Numbered from the stretch's first letter, positions 33,490-42,389 are shown. The stretch is 64,000 nt of DNA from Mucilaginibacter sp. SJ (GCF_028993635.1 NZ_CP118631.1:2480001-2544000); one strand, 5' to 3'. Translations and numbers: made by a program. Notes: generated from the letters alone by a model not told the origin.

Positions 33490-34227
33490 TCAGCTTTCTG
33501 TTTTTATTTCTTCTAATTTGTTAAATGTGGCATCCATCCAATCCTCCGAAATATGCTCAAGTGCCAGTTTCAATTCCTCGGCCCATTGGGTTGAGATATG
33601 TTCAAGGTCCTGCTTATTATAACGCTGTTCAACAATATTGAAACTATCCTTTTTATAAACAGCCACATCTATCGGGAAATCGACATTGTTCGAGCTTACC
33701 CTTGTTGAATCAAAGGAAAGAAAACCTGTTTTCAGCGCCAGTTTCAGGCTCGAATCTTCATTAAGGATACGGTTAAGGATAGCTTTACCATGCCCCGAAT
33801 TACCGATAACCACATATGGTGCCCCCTGCCCTAACTCCACCCAGTTTCCTTCGGGATATAGCAAAAAAAGCTTGTGTTCATCATCATCGCGCAATTGCCC
33901 GCCGATGATGGTATTCAAGTCAAATCGTAACCCGGAAGCGTCAAGTGACTCCTTATCTTCCTGGGCCGCACGCTTTACCTGTTCGCCAAATGCATTCACA
34001 GCCTTGTACATCTTATTAAACTCGGCTGTCTCCAATAATTCATTAAAATATATCACGGCCTTATCGCGCACCGAGCGCAAGCCGCTGGTCATGATAAATA
34101 GTGAAAAATGATCCTTTTGTTCAATGGTGATCTTCTTTTTTACAGTGGTATCCGTCCCCGAAGTTATACGGGTATCGGCAATGGCCAATAAACCCTCTTT
34201 AACTTTAATTCCCAGGCAATAAGTCAT
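33490..34227 (-). CDS. Anbu-type proteasome homologue (Ntn-hydrolase fold)
   Basis: A 245-residue protein that begins MTYCLGIKVKEGLLAIADTR. In the Anbu (ancestral beta-subunit) family the Met is removed and Thr2 becomes the catalytic N-terminal nucleophile. The next blocks (DHFSLFIMTSGLRSVRDKA, FDLNTIIGGQL, YVVIGNSGHGKAILNR) follow the order of that family. Anbu assembles into a helical or ring-like oligomer and its peptidase activity is poorly understood. The gene is cotranscribed with the transglutaminase gene, 4 bp downstream. The ATP-grasp and alpha-E genes that often complete the locus are not adjacent here. Confidence 0.82.
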   Translation of the reverse strand: MTYCLGIKVKEGLLAIADTRITSGTDTTVKKKITIEQKDHFSLFIMTSGLRSVRDKAVIYFNELLETAEFNKMYKAVNAFGEQVKRAAQEDKESLDASGLRFDLNTIIGGQLRDDDEHKLFLLYPEGNWVELGQGAPYVVIGNSGHGKAILNRILNEDSSLKLALKTGFLSFDSTRVSSNNVDFPIDVAVYKKDSFNIVEQRYNKQDLEHISTQWAEELKLALEHISEDWMDATFNKLEEIKTES

Positions 34228-34367
34228 TTGATTAGCGTCGTTCGTTATAAATTAATACTTGCCAAAGTAGTTAAATAATGCGAGATTTATTTACCGGTTA
34301 TTCATAAACCATTTATTTGCCGATACATTTTTTTCGGACCCAACTACCTTTTATTTTATTGCATACA

Positions 34368-35363
34368 ATGAAATTCAAATCAGTATTATTCATCCCCGCA
34401 TTGATTTTTAACCTCAACTTTGTCAAAGCGCAAAAACACAGCCCTGTCCCTGTTATTTTCGACACGGATATTGCCGGAGATTATGACGATGTTGGTGCAA
34501 TGGCTATGCTGCATGCCTTTGCAGATAAGGGTGAGGCCAAAATATTAGCTACCATATCATGCAATGCCTTTGAAACTACCGCACCAACCATCAGCGTGAT
34601 CAATACCTATTTTGGCAGGCCCAATATCCCGATAGGTATTGTAAAAAAAGACAAGCCCAATAAAGACTGTGCACAGCAATGGGCCCAGGCTATTATTGCC
34701 AAATACCCGCACAACGTAAAATCAAACAGCCAGGCAGTTGAAGCGGTAGCACTTTACCGCAAGGTGCTGGCAAAGCAACCCGATGGCAGCGTAACTATTA
34801 TTTCGGTGGGCTTTTTCACCAACCTGGCCGATCTGCTCCGGTCGGGAGCTGATAAATACAGCAAGCTGGATGGAGAACAACTGGTGAAAAAGAAAGTAAA
34901 AAAACTGGTATCCATGGCTACAGGAATAGGTGCCGACGGTAAAACCTTTAGCGAATACAATGTCAATGTGGACGCAGGCTCTGCGCAAAAAGTGTTTAAA
35001 GACTGGCCTACACCTATTACCCTTAGCGGTTTTGAAATAGGTGAAAAAATCCTGATCGGAATCCGCCTGATCAACAATACATCAATAAAAAATAGCCCCG
35101 TAAAAGACGCCTTCCAGGTAGCACTTACAAAAGACAACAACACAACCGGCCGAAACAGTTGGGACGAAACCGCCGTACTAACAGCCATCAGTGGGCCCAA
35201 ACCTTATTTTACCTATCGCAAACTTAACATGGAAATAAAGGACAACGGTACTAATGTAGTGGTACCGGGAGAACGGTTTCTGTATCTTCAATTTGCCATG
35301 CAGCCCGGGGATATTGCAAAGGACATTGAACAATTGATGATGCACCAGCCTGTTAAAAAATGA
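34368..35363 (+). CDS. Secreted nucleoside hydrolase (IUNH family)
   Basis: The ATG at 34368 gives a signal peptide ending in FVKAQ and is preferred over an upstream TTG. The calcium-binding signature of nucleoside hydrolases is present as VIFDTDIAGDYDDVGAMAML. The enzyme family splits the N-glycosidic bond of ribonucleosides. A periplasmic location suggests scavenging of extracellular nucleosides or a related N-glycoside. Nothing nearby shares the pathway. Confidence 0.85.
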   Translation: MKFKSVLFIPALIFNLNFVKAQKHSPVPVIFDTDIAGDYDDVGAMAMLHAFADKGEAKILATISCNAFETTAPTISVINTYFGRPNIPIGIVKKDKPNKDCAQQWAQAIIAKYPHNVKSNSQAVEAVALYRKVLAKQPDGSVTIISVGFFTNLADLLRSGADKYSKLDGEQLVKKKVKKLVSMATGIGADGKTFSEYNVNVDAGSAQKVFKDWPTPITLSGFEIGEKILIGIRLINNTSIKNSPVKDAFQVALTKDNNTTGRNSWDETAVLTAISGPKPYFTYRKLNMEIKDNGTNVVVPGERFLYLQFAMQPGDIAKDIEQLMMHQPVKK

Positions 35364-35437
35364 ACAGCGCCACACTGCTAAAAATACCAACTACTTGGTA
35401 TTGAATTTTCACGCGATTGATGGCACCTTAGTCTATT

Positions 35438-35665
35438 ATGAGCGAACCCATTAAAATTCAGGTATCTATTTTTTGCGAGCCTTGCATCATCTGCGGCAGC
35501 AGGCCGGTAATTGCACAGGCCAAAGGAAAATTTATTGTAAGATGCGGCGCCAACCCAAATCATTATCAAACGCCGCCCGGATTGGTGGATATAGCCAATT
35601 GGAATAAACATAACCGCCGGGAGCCTGGTATTACCCCAAATATGGGGCATCTTAAACAAGGTTGA
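35438..35665 (+). CDS. Small hypothetical protein with a Cys pair
   Basis: A 75-residue protein containing FCEPCIICGSRP and a single later Cys in VRCGANPNHYQTPPGL. The arrangement resembles small zinc-ribbon or Lar-type proteins, but one Cys of a full CxxC...CxxC set seems absent. It abuts the convergent YdcF-type gene with no gap. I cannot assign a function. Confidence 0.55.
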   Translation: MSEPIKIQVSIFCEPCIICGSRPVIAQAKGKFIVRCGANPNHYQTPPGLVDIANWNKHNRREPGITPNMGHLKQG

Positions 35666-36415
35666 TCACTTAAAATACCGGGTTACCATATAGCCGATGG
35701 CTTCCTTTATATAAGTCCCCCAGCCTGCTAAAGCACCTGCATTAGGCAGGAAATCATCGGCAGATACCGAAAACCTGCGGCTGGAAAAATTGCAGGGATA
35801 TGCAACCACGTCAACTCCCTGTTTTTTAAATATCATCAGGGAACGGCGCATATGGAATGCCGAGGTAACCAGTAAATAAGGTCCTTTAAGTTTATGCTGC
35901 TGCAAGAGTTCTTTTGAAAAAGCGGCATTTTCAATAGTATTGCGGGATTTCGGTTCGCTTAGTACGCAACTATCCGGAACCTGCATTTCCCTGAGTTGCT
36001 CCCTTACCCAATCAGCCTCCCTAAAACCCGATGGCCTCAAAAGCCCGTTTCCTCCTGTGATAAGAAGATGGCTAACTTTACCTGTTTTTTGCAAACGAAC
36101 ACCCTGGATAAACCTATCAGCGGCAGAGTTAAAGAAACCGCCGCCATCGCCATCATCCGAGCTAAAACCACCCAGCACTATAGCACAGGTATACTTTTTA
36201 CCAGTTGGTACAGCGGTTTCCCTGACATCCCAACACCAGCTAACCAGGTTAAGTAACAATGAATTAGAGAAAATATAAAGCACAATAATACCTGCAAGCA
36301 AAAATTTCCGTTTACGTTTTACGTTCTTTGAAAAAAGGGCTATCAATAAAATTGCGAATACCCATAGAAGCAAATTCATTAAAAACGAAAGAACTTTTGA
36401 AAAAATAAAAAACAT
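35666..36415 (-). CDS. YdcF/ElyC family (DUF218) membrane protein
   Basis: The ATG at 36413-36415 is preferred; a TTG 39 codons upstream would overlap the divergent YtxH-like gene. Two N-terminal hydrophobic helices precede the DUF218 domain, with CAIVLGGFSSDDGDG, LLITGGNGLLRPSGFREADW, EPKSRNTIENAAFSKELL and TSAFHMRRSLMIFKKQG. DUF218 proteins such as ElyC affect envelope carbohydrate metabolism. The gene is divergent from a small YtxH-like protein. Confidence 0.85.
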   Translation of the reverse strand: MFFIFSKVLSFLMNLLLWVFAILLIALFSKNVKRKRKFLLAGIIVLYIFSNSLLLNLVSWCWDVRETAVPTGKKYTCAIVLGGFSSDDGDGGGFFNSAADRFIQGVRLQKTGKVSHLLITGGNGLLRPSGFREADWVREQLREMQVPDSCVLSEPKSRNTIENAAFSKELLQQHKLKGPYLLVTSAFHMRRSLMIFKKQGVDVVAYPCNFSSRRFSVSADDFLPNAGALAGWGTYIKEAIGYMVTRYFK

Positions 36416-36518
36416 ATGGCGGTTATGGTGTTTAAGTACTTCAAATATAGAAGCTTTTATCAGGTGAAGTAACAAACTGGCATCATCATTGTCATATATC
36501 AGAAAAGAAAAATAAATT

Positions 36519-36728
36519 ATGGGCTTTATCAAAACTCTTGCTATAGGTGCTGCAGTTGCTTACGGAATAAATTACGTAACCAAAAAAGGACCCGACGGTA
36601 AATCAATTATCGATAACCTGGTTGACAACGCCCCCGAATGGGCAGATCGCGCTAAAAAATACGGCGAACTTACTTTAGAACAAATTGCCGTACGTACTCA
36701 AAATTTCAGGGATAACAGCAGGCGTTAG
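36519..36728 (+). CDS. YtxH-like small protein
   Basis: A 69-residue protein with one N-terminal hydrophobic segment (IKTLAIGAAVAYGINYVTKK) followed by a charged helical tail (APEWADRAKKYGELTLEQIA). The layout is that of YtxH-type small stress proteins. It is divergent from the YdcF-type gene, with 103 bp between the chosen starts. Confidence 0.6.
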   Translation: MGFIKTLAIGAAVAYGINYVTKKGPDGKSIIDNLVDNAPEWADRAKKYGELTLEQIAVRTQNFRDNSRR

Positions 36729-36795
36729 TAAAATCTGCTTTATACTTTATCTATAATATATTATTAGCCGGCTTTATCTCCCGCTTTAAAAAACC

Positions 36796-36900
36796 GTCAT
36801 AGAATAGAGAAAATATAGCATTGCGAGCGTAGCGTGGGAGTCGCATAGAGGTATAGCCGCTCTGTATAGTATGCGATTGCCACGCTACGCTTATAATGAC
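36796..36900. repeat. 105-bp palindromic repeat (GCGTAGCGTGG family)
   Basis: It begins GTCAT and ends ATGAC; the arms GAGCGTAGCGTGG...TCGCATA and TATGCGATTGCCACGCTACGC pair. Elements with this core are dispersed in Sphingobacteriaceae genomes. It fills most of the spacer after the YtxH-like gene. Confidence 0.65.
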
Positions 36901-36975
36901 ACATTTATAGGTCATTGATTATTAAGGATATTTGGAGATCGGTTTTATAAATATGGGCGTTGCCTGCGGCCCGTG

Positions 36976-37152
36976 CTATCCGCTCATACTGCGCAAGGCC
37001 TTAACCACTTGCCGGTATCCGCTACTATCACTAACGCGTCCCAGCGCATCATCGCAAAAATACACGTTAAACGGTATCACTATAGGACTGCCCGCAAAAC
37101 GGCACAACTCTTTAACAATTTTATCCTGTAATCCTCCAATCCTATAAATCAA
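36976..37152 (-). CDS. Possible small protein or gene remnant, 58 residues
   Basis: A TTG at 37150-37152 opens a frame of 58 codons that overlaps the end of the HTH gene by 11 bp. The reading IGGLQDKIVKELCRFAGSP then VIPFNVYFCDDALGRVSDSS looks like real protein: mixed polarity, few rare residues, and AAGGA stands just before the TTG. There is no ATG until the last few codons. It is either a coupled small gene with a TTG start or the remains of a longer gene. I know no family match. Confidence 0.35.
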   Translation of the reverse strand: MIYRIGGLQDKIVKELCRFAGSPIVIPFNVYFCDDALGRVSDSSGYRQVVKALRSMSG

Positions 37153-37546
37153 GGTTCCTTACCAGCCACTGTTCACGATACTGTTTTGGTGTAACTCCCT
37201 CAAAACGCTTAAAAAACTTGGTAAAGTTTGACGGGTCGAAAGTAAGCCGGTTAGCTATTTCGGCTACGCTTACTGTATTTTCCTGAAGCATGGTTTTGGC
37301 AATCCCCATGATTTTTTCCTCGAAAAAGAAACAGGGATGTTTGCCTGTGGTGAGTTTAATAGTATTGCTCAAATGGGTAGGATGGATATGCATTTCATCA
37401 GCAAAATCACGGATCTCGTACATGTCCAATACGCGGTTGTTCAGCACATCCTCAAGGTGTTTGTCAATGGCCTTCAGATAGTCGGCGGTAATTTCATGCT
37501 GACGGGCCAGTATCTTTTTCGGAACAGTAAGCGTTGCTTCCATCAT
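37142..37546 (-). CDS. Short AraC-type HTH protein
   Basis: A 134-residue protein that is little more than the two-HTH AraC DNA-binding domain: MYEIRDFADEMHIHPTHLSN, then VSVAEIANRLTFDPSNFTKF, and the closing FEGVTPKQYREQ. The usual N-terminal sensor domain is absent; a short helical region (ARQHEITADYLKAIDKHLED) stands in its place. It begins 6 bp after the amidase stop, so the two are probably cotranscribed. A regulator of this size may respond to a partner, or may be a truncated copy. Confidence 0.75.
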   Translation of the reverse strand: MMEATLTVPKKILARQHEITADYLKAIDKHLEDVLNNRVLDMYEIRDFADEMHIHPTHLSNTIKLTTGKHPCFFFEEKIMGIAKTMLQENTVSVAEIANRLTFDPSNFTKFFKRFEGVTPKQYREQWLVRNLDL

Positions 37547-37552
37547 ACAAAA

Positions 37553-39187
37553 TTAAGCAAACAGATCGGGCTTAAACAGCGGTGCTACCCGCTTTTTAGA
37601 TGCCTGCTCATAAGCATATCCCAATTTTATAATGTCGCCCTCTTTGTAGGCTGTACTAAAAAACGATAACCCAACCGGCAGGCCATGGGCCAACCCCATG
37701 GGCACTGTAATATGCGGATACCCCGCCATAGCTGCAGGGCCTGAAAAGCTAAAACCATTATCATAGTCGCCATTTACCAGGTCGATACATACAGCCGGGC
37801 CATTAGTGGTACCTATGATGGCATCAAGTTTATATTTGGCCAGCATATCGTCAATAACTTTACGGGTACCTGTATTGGTTTGCTTAACTGCGTCAAGATA
37901 CTCCTTACTGTTCAGGTCACCTTTGGCTTGAGCTAACTCCATCGTTTCCTGTTTAAAGAAAGGCATTGCTTTAACCTCATTTTGCTTGTTAAAGGCAATT
38001 ACATCGGCCAGGGTTTTTATTTTGCTGTTTGCGTTGCCAAAGTATTGATTAAGGCCGTCTTTAAATTCATAAAGCAGCACGGTAAATTCATTTTTCCCTA
38101 TGGTTTTCAGCTCCTTGTTCAGTTCAATCTCCACCACTTCGGCACCTTTGCTTTTCAGGGTTTTGATGGCATCCTGTAATAATGCAACAACGGCCGGCTT
38201 ATCGTCAAACGCTGTTTTTTCAATACCCAGCCGTTTGCCTTGTAAACCATTAACATCTAAAAATTTGGTATAATCCGCCTCAACCCTGCCTTTACTGCCA
38301 AGCGTTGCCAGGTCGAGCGTATCAACACCGGTAAGCGCGCCAAGCAGTATCGCGGCATCTTTAACGGTACGCGCCATAGGCCCGGCGGTATCCTGGGTTT
38401 TGGAAATGGGGATTATGCCCGACCTGCTCCATAGGCCCACTGTAGGTTTAATGCCTACCAGGCCGTTAACCGACGATGGCGAGACTATCGAGCCGTTGGT
38501 TTCGGTACCGATGCCCGCAACGCAAAGGTTGGCAGCTACAGCCGTTCCCGTACCGGCGCTTGAGCCACTGGGGTTCCTGTCTAAAATATAAGGACATTTG
38601 GTTTGCCCTCCCCTGCTGCTCCAGGCGCTGGTTGAATGTGTAGAGCGAAAATTCGCCCACTCGCTCAAATTGGTTTTCCCCAATATCACCGCCCCCGCCT
38701 CACGAAGCTTATGCACTATAAAGGCGTCCTGTTTAGCAAAATTATCGGCCAAAGCTAATGAGCCCGCCGTGGTGTGCATGTTATCGCCGGTATTAATATT
38801 ATCCTTTATCAGCACAGGTATACCATGCAGCGGACCACGCACCTTACCCTTTTCACGTTCCCGGTCCATCGCATCGGCCATGTTCAAGGCATCTTTATTA
38901 AGCTCGATAACCGAGTTAAGCATGATGCCTTTTTTATCTATCTGATCAATGCGTTTCAGGTACAGTTCGGTAATCAGCCTTGAAGTAAATTGCTTGCTCT
39001 GCATTTTTTGCTGCAGATCGGCAATGGTTATTTCGCTCAATTCAAATATATCGTCCTTACTGTTATCGGCAGCGGCAGTTTCATCGGCTTTATTTTCGGC
39101 AGATGGCTGATTGCAGGATGCCGCTACTAAAGTAGATATCGTTAACCCAGCTAATGAACCGGTTTTGAGGAAATTTCTTCTGTGCAT
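37553..39187 (-). CDS. Amidase signature family protein, Tat-exported lipoprotein
   Basis: A 544-residue protein with a twin-arginine signal (HRRNFLKTG) that ends in a lipobox-like Cys25 (VAASC). The amidase signature is complete: Lys in VLIKDNINTGDN, cis-Ser in GSSAGTGTAVAANL and the nucleophile region ETNGSIVSPSSVNGLV. The family hydrolyses carboxylic amides, including peptide-type bonds. Residues ~27-45 form an Ala/Asp-rich linker. It is followed by the HTH gene. The export by Tat suggests folding before membrane passage. Confidence 0.9.
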   Translation of the reverse strand: MHRRNFLKTGSLAGLTISTLVAASCNQPSAENKADETAAADNSKDDIFELSEITIADLQQKMQSKQFTSRLITELYLKRIDQIDKKGIMLNSVIELNKDALNMADAMDREREKGKVRGPLHGIPVLIKDNINTGDNMHTTAGSLALADNFAKQDAFIVHKLREAGAVILGKTNLSEWANFRSTHSTSAWSSRGGQTKCPYILDRNPSGSSAGTGTAVAANLCVAGIGTETNGSIVSPSSVNGLVGIKPTVGLWSRSGIIPISKTQDTAGPMARTVKDAAILLGALTGVDTLDLATLGSKGRVEADYTKFLDVNGLQGKRLGIEKTAFDDKPAVVALLQDAIKTLKSKGAEVVEIELNKELKTIGKNEFTVLLYEFKDGLNQYFGNANSKIKTLADVIAFNKQNEVKAMPFFKQETMELAQAKGDLNSKEYLDAVKQTNTGTRKVIDDMLAKYKLDAIIGTTNGPAVCIDLVNGDYDNGFSFSGPAAMAGYPHITVPMGLAHGLPVGLSFFSTAYKEGDIIKLGYAYEQASKKRVAPLFKPDLFA

Positions 39188-39308
39188 AACTGTTTAAATA
39201 AAAGGCATTACAAGTAACAAAATATTTAACTACTTTGAAAGGAGGGGAGGGTGCAGATAGTGAAATGTTACAATGAGGTGGTAGATTATCATGTACGGAG
39301 AAAGCCCC

Positions 39309-39379
39309 GTCACCCTGAGCTTGTCGAAGGGTCGCGCGTGGAGGCCCCATCCGCCATGCTTCGACAAGCTACCCATGAC
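39309..39379. repeat. 71-bp hairpin repeat, copy A (CTTCGACA family)
   Basis: Outer arms GTCA and TGAC enclose CTGAGCTTGTCGAAG and CTTCGACAAGCT, which pair. Relatives lie at 39394-39462 and 54327-54397. Confidence 0.7.
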
Positions 39380-39393
39380 AACTTCAAACGGGT

Positions 39394-39462
39394 GTCATAC
39401 TGAGCTCGTCGAAGTATGGCGGCAGGCCTCTCCGCACGAGTCTTCGACAGGCTCAGACTGAC
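39394..39462. repeat. 69-bp hairpin repeat, copy B (CTTCGACA family)
   Basis: Reads GTCATACTGAGCTCGTCGAAG at the start and GTCTTCGACAGGCTCAG near the end. Its reverse complement is nearly the same as copy C at 54327-54397. Confidence 0.75.
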
Positions 39463-39543
39463 AGGCCCTCTTTTGTCATTTCCCCTTCAGAGGCCGCTGG
39501 ATTTAAACACTCAGCATGACACCCTATTTTTATTTATTTACCC

Positions 39544-40242
39544 TTATTTAGATATCATCCCCGATATCACATTAATGCTCAATGCCACAATAGCTGTATT
39601 AAACGCAAAAGAAATCAACCCATGCAGCCAGGCCAGCCTGCGGATAGAGCGTGCGGAGATCTCCACGTCAGATACCTGGAAAGTCATGCCTACTACAAAA
39701 GAAAAATATACAAAATCGAGGTAATCCGGCTCTTTTTCATCGCCCGGAAATTCGAGACCGCCGAGATGTTTGAGTTTTTTATCATCATCGGGATCTGTAG
39801 TATAATACATATGGGCATAACGCAAGGTGAATATAGTGTGTACCAGCCACCATGAAACAATAACCGATGCCATGGCCAATAAAACCCGCGCCGTCACAAC
39901 CGCATCTGACTGGTTTTTTGTGGATAACAACAGAAATACTATTGCCAGCAAACTCATCAGCGATGATGCTATCACAAACAAAAATATCAGCGTGCGGCTT
40001 GAGTCTTCGATACTGGCTATTTTACGGATATCGGCGGGGTTAGCCGTCAGAATAATGATCCAATCCATAATAATGATGCATAAACCAAATGCTATCCAGG
40101 TTACTAATGCCACCGTTGGCGCCGAAAAATGGGCCCAGGAGAAAAATAATGTTATTGCTGCAGCTCCTAACGAGATCAGGAGGCGGTGATGGGCATCAAG
40201 ACTAAAAAAAACTTTTGTTTTGGCTTTGGCTTTTTGAGGCAT
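39544..40242 (-). CDS. DUF1345 membrane protein
   Basis: A 232-residue inner membrane protein with about six hydrophobic segments. The conserved block is WLVHTIFTLRYAHMYYTTD followed by PDYLDFVYFSFVVGMTFQVS and ARSIRRLAWLHGLISFAFNT, the characteristic end of DUF1345. The function of the family is not established. The gene stands alone. Confidence 0.85.
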   Translation of the reverse strand: MPQKAKAKTKVFFSLDAHHRLLISLGAAAITLFFSWAHFSAPTVALVTWIAFGLCIIIMDWIIILTANPADIRKIASIEDSSRTLIFLFVIASSLMSLLAIVFLLLSTKNQSDAVVTARVLLAMASVIVSWWLVHTIFTLRYAHMYYTTDPDDDKKLKHLGGLEFPGDEKEPDYLDFVYFSFVVGMTFQVSDVEISARSIRRLAWLHGLISFAFNTAIVALSINVISGMISK

Positions 40243-40298
40243 ACAATTTAAGCTACACCATAAATATGATAATGTTTGATGTAGATTAAATGAAGATA

Positions 40299-40505
40299 CT
40301 AAAAATCGTCTTCCTCAACAATCCAGGCCACACGGCCTACCTGCCCGTCATCCAACTGCACTTTTATTCCGCGCGAGTGGTAAGCCGCGCTGGTGAGCAA
40401 CCGTTTTACAAAGCCCCGGGTTAGCGTACCTGTACGCTGATCTTTTTTCAGTATGATATCAACCTCAAGGCCTGGGTATATATCGCTTCTGTTTTGTCCA
40501 TTCAT
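40299..40505 (-). CDS. YwbE family protein
   Basis: A 68-residue basic protein with the YwbE/DUF2196 pattern: IYPGLEVDIILKKDQRTGTL, then GFVKRLLTSAAYHSRGIKV and LDDGQVGRVAWI. It is likely a small beta-barrel of the SH3/KOW type. No function is known. The start lies at the edge of a 38-bp repeat shared with 42631-42668. Confidence 0.85.
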   Translation of the reverse strand: MNGQNRSDIYPGLEVDIILKKDQRTGTLTRGFVKRLLTSAAYHSRGIKVQLDDGQVGRVAWIVEEDDF

Positions 40506-40542
40506 GACCGTTGATTTATTTGATTACGTTGATTTCGCTGAT
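40505..40542. repeat. 38-bp dispersed repeat, copy 1
   Basis: The reverse complement of 42631-42668 matches at 35 of 38 positions; the core TGATTACGTTGATTTCG is identical. Further TTGATTT copies continue to about 40580. Confidence 0.6.
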
Positions 40543-40583
40543 TTTTATTTTTTGATATTTTGATTGGGTTGATTTATTTGATT

Positions 40584-41045
40584 TCACTGCTCTAACAGGA
40601 TCGATAAAGCTTTTTCTTTTGCCTCATCACCAATTCCTTTAAATGGCTTTATTTTCACCCATCGCTTTATTATCCACTCAGGCAATTGATTTATTGACTG
40701 ATCATCATCAAGAATAACAAAATTTGTATCATGATTGCCCCTCACCCAATCTTCTATTTCCGTTCCCCGGTCTTTCATTTCAGCAAGAGACTGTTTGTCG
40801 TTCAGCTTTGAAATATTGCCTACAGATATTCCTCTTACCCGAAAAATCTCTAACCATTGCTTATTCGTAAAATTGATCCGATGAGTAGTGGTTAAAACTA
40901 CAGCAGCATTTGTCTGTTCTAAAATATCGCGAAGGTTATCTGCGGATTCTTTATTAAACCGCATGAATCCGTCTGCTTCTGATTCAACTTTTCTCCATGA
41001 CGGTTCGGTTACTGAAACACCATCTAAATCGAGTAAGATGACCAT
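40584..41045 (-). CDS. HAD-like phosphatase/kinase domain protein (Swiss Army Knife RNA-repair type)
   Basis: A 153-residue soluble protein. It has the HAD core: VILLDLDGVSVTEP with the nucleophile Asp, AVVLTTTHR as motif II, and NFVILDDDQSINQL carrying the acidic motif IV. The closest recognised family is the HAD domain of Swiss Army Knife RNA-repair proteins. It begins 5 bp after argH and is probably cotranscribed with it, although no RNA ligase or other repair domain is adjacent. Confidence 0.75.
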   Translation of the reverse strand: MVILLDLDGVSVTEPSWRKVESEADGFMRFNKESADNLRDILEQTNAAVVLTTTHRINFTNKQWLEIFRVRGISVGNISKLNDKQSLAEMKDRGTEIEDWVRGNHDTNFVILDDDQSINQLPEWIIKRWVKIKPFKGIGDEAKEKALSILLEQ

Positions 41046-41050
41046 TATAT

Positions 41051-42385
41051 CTATTCAACCAATCCTTTTATTGCCTGCTCTACTTTTCCGAAATCAAAAT
41101 TATCGATCAGTTTATTAAACGAAGCAGAGATCTGCTCATTGCCCAAATTACCGATGCTACCCTCATGAGTATGGTTCACCGTTTTATCAGGGTTAAAATT
41201 GCCTGCTTCAATAGCCAAACCAATCTGTTTATAAGCATCGCGGAATGGTGTACCGCTCAGCGTTAAACGGTTCACTTCCTCTACACTAAACAGGTAAGCG
41301 TATTTGGCATCGTCCAAAATATCAGTTTTTACAGTGATATTTTGCAGCATGAAGGTTGCCATTTGGATGCAGTGTTTCAGATCGGCAAAGGCTGGGAACA
41401 ACAACTCTTTTAACAACTGAAGCTCACGGTGATAACCTGATGGTAAATTAGTGGTCATCATAGCTACATCAGTAGGCAGGGCCTGCAGGCGATTACATTT
41501 GCCGCGCATAATTTCCCAAACATCGGGGTTCTTTTTGTGAGGCATGATGCTGCTGCCGGTAGTCAATGCATCAGGATAGCTTACAAATGAAAAATTCTGG
41601 CTCAGATACAGGGTTTGATCCATAGCCATTTTAGCCAGCGTTGCAGCTATGGTTGATAAGGCTTGTGCAATAATTCGCTCGGTTTTACCGCGGCCCATTT
41701 GTGCGTAAACAACATTATAATTCAGGTTATCGAAACCTAAAAGCTGTGTAGTTAAGGTACGGTTAAGCGGAAACGATGATCCGTAACCGGCAGCCGAACC
41801 CAGCGGGTTTTTGTTGGTGATGCGATAAGCAGCCAAAACCAGTTCAAGGTCATCAACCAAACTTTCGGCATAGGCGCCAAACCATAAGCCAAATGATGAT
41901 GGCATGGCCACCTGCAGGTGGGTATAACCCGGCAATAAAACATCTTTGTGTTTTTCGCTCAGTTCAATAAGCTGGCGGAACAAGGTTTCGGTGCTTTCAA
42001 CAACTTCCTGCAACTGATGGCGAAAGAAAAGCTTAAGATCGACTAAAACCTGGTCGTTACGGGAGCGGCCGCTGTGGATCTTTTTCCCGGCATCACCAAT
42101 GCGTTGTGTAAGCAGCAACTCAACCTGCGAGTGCACATCTTCCACATGCTCATCGATCTTGAAACCGCCTTTGGCAATATCGGCGTAAATATTTTTCAAC
42201 TCGCGTTGAACAAGCTCCAGGTCGGTGCTGTCCATCAGCCCAACGCTTTGCAGCATGCGGGTATGGGCCAGTGACCCCAAAACATCAAACGCAGCCATTT
42301 GCTCATCAAATTCGCGGTCGCGACCAACAGTAAAGTTTTCAACCAGTTCGTTAACGTTGGTAGTTTTTTGCCATAGCTTGCTCAT
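41051..42385 (-). CDS. argH: Argininosuccinate lyase
   Basis: A 444-residue enzyme of the fumarase/aspartase fold that splits argininosuccinate into arginine and fumarate, the last step of arginine synthesis. The signature TGSSIMPHKKNPDVWE is complete, HSGRSRNDQVLVD marks the second conserved region, and LPGYTHLQVAMPSSFG the third. The length is slightly below the usual 455-460. No other arg gene is nearby. A TACATTTG box stands 5 bp ahead of the ATG, so the transcript may have almost no leader. Confidence 0.93.
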   Translation of the reverse strand: MSKLWQKTTNVNELVENFTVGRDREFDEQMAAFDVLGSLAHTRMLQSVGLMDSTDLELVQRELKNIYADIAKGGFKIDEHVEDVHSQVELLLTQRIGDAGKKIHSGRSRNDQVLVDLKLFFRHQLQEVVESTETLFRQLIELSEKHKDVLLPGYTHLQVAMPSSFGLWFGAYAESLVDDLELVLAAYRITNKNPLGSAAGYGSSFPLNRTLTTQLLGFDNLNYNVVYAQMGRGKTERIIAQALSTIAATLAKMAMDQTLYLSQNFSFVSYPDALTTGSSIMPHKKNPDVWEIMRGKCNRLQALPTDVAMMTTNLPSGYHRELQLLKELLFPAFADLKHCIQMATFMLQNITVKTDILDDAKYAYLFSVEEVNRLTLSGTPFRDAYKQIGLAIEAGNFNPDKTVNHTHEGSIGNLGNEQISASFNKLIDNFDFGKVEQAIKGLVE

Positions 42386-42389
42386 GGTG

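Larger units (their letters stand above)
39188..39543. other. 356-bp gene-free spacer with two copies of a CTTCGACA hairpin repeat
   Basis: The spacer holds the repeat copies at 39309-39379 and 39394-39462. The rest is AT-rich and shows no protein-like frame or clear promoter. The amidase start is at the left edge and the DUF1345 stop at the right, so both genes point the same way. Confidence 0.6.
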
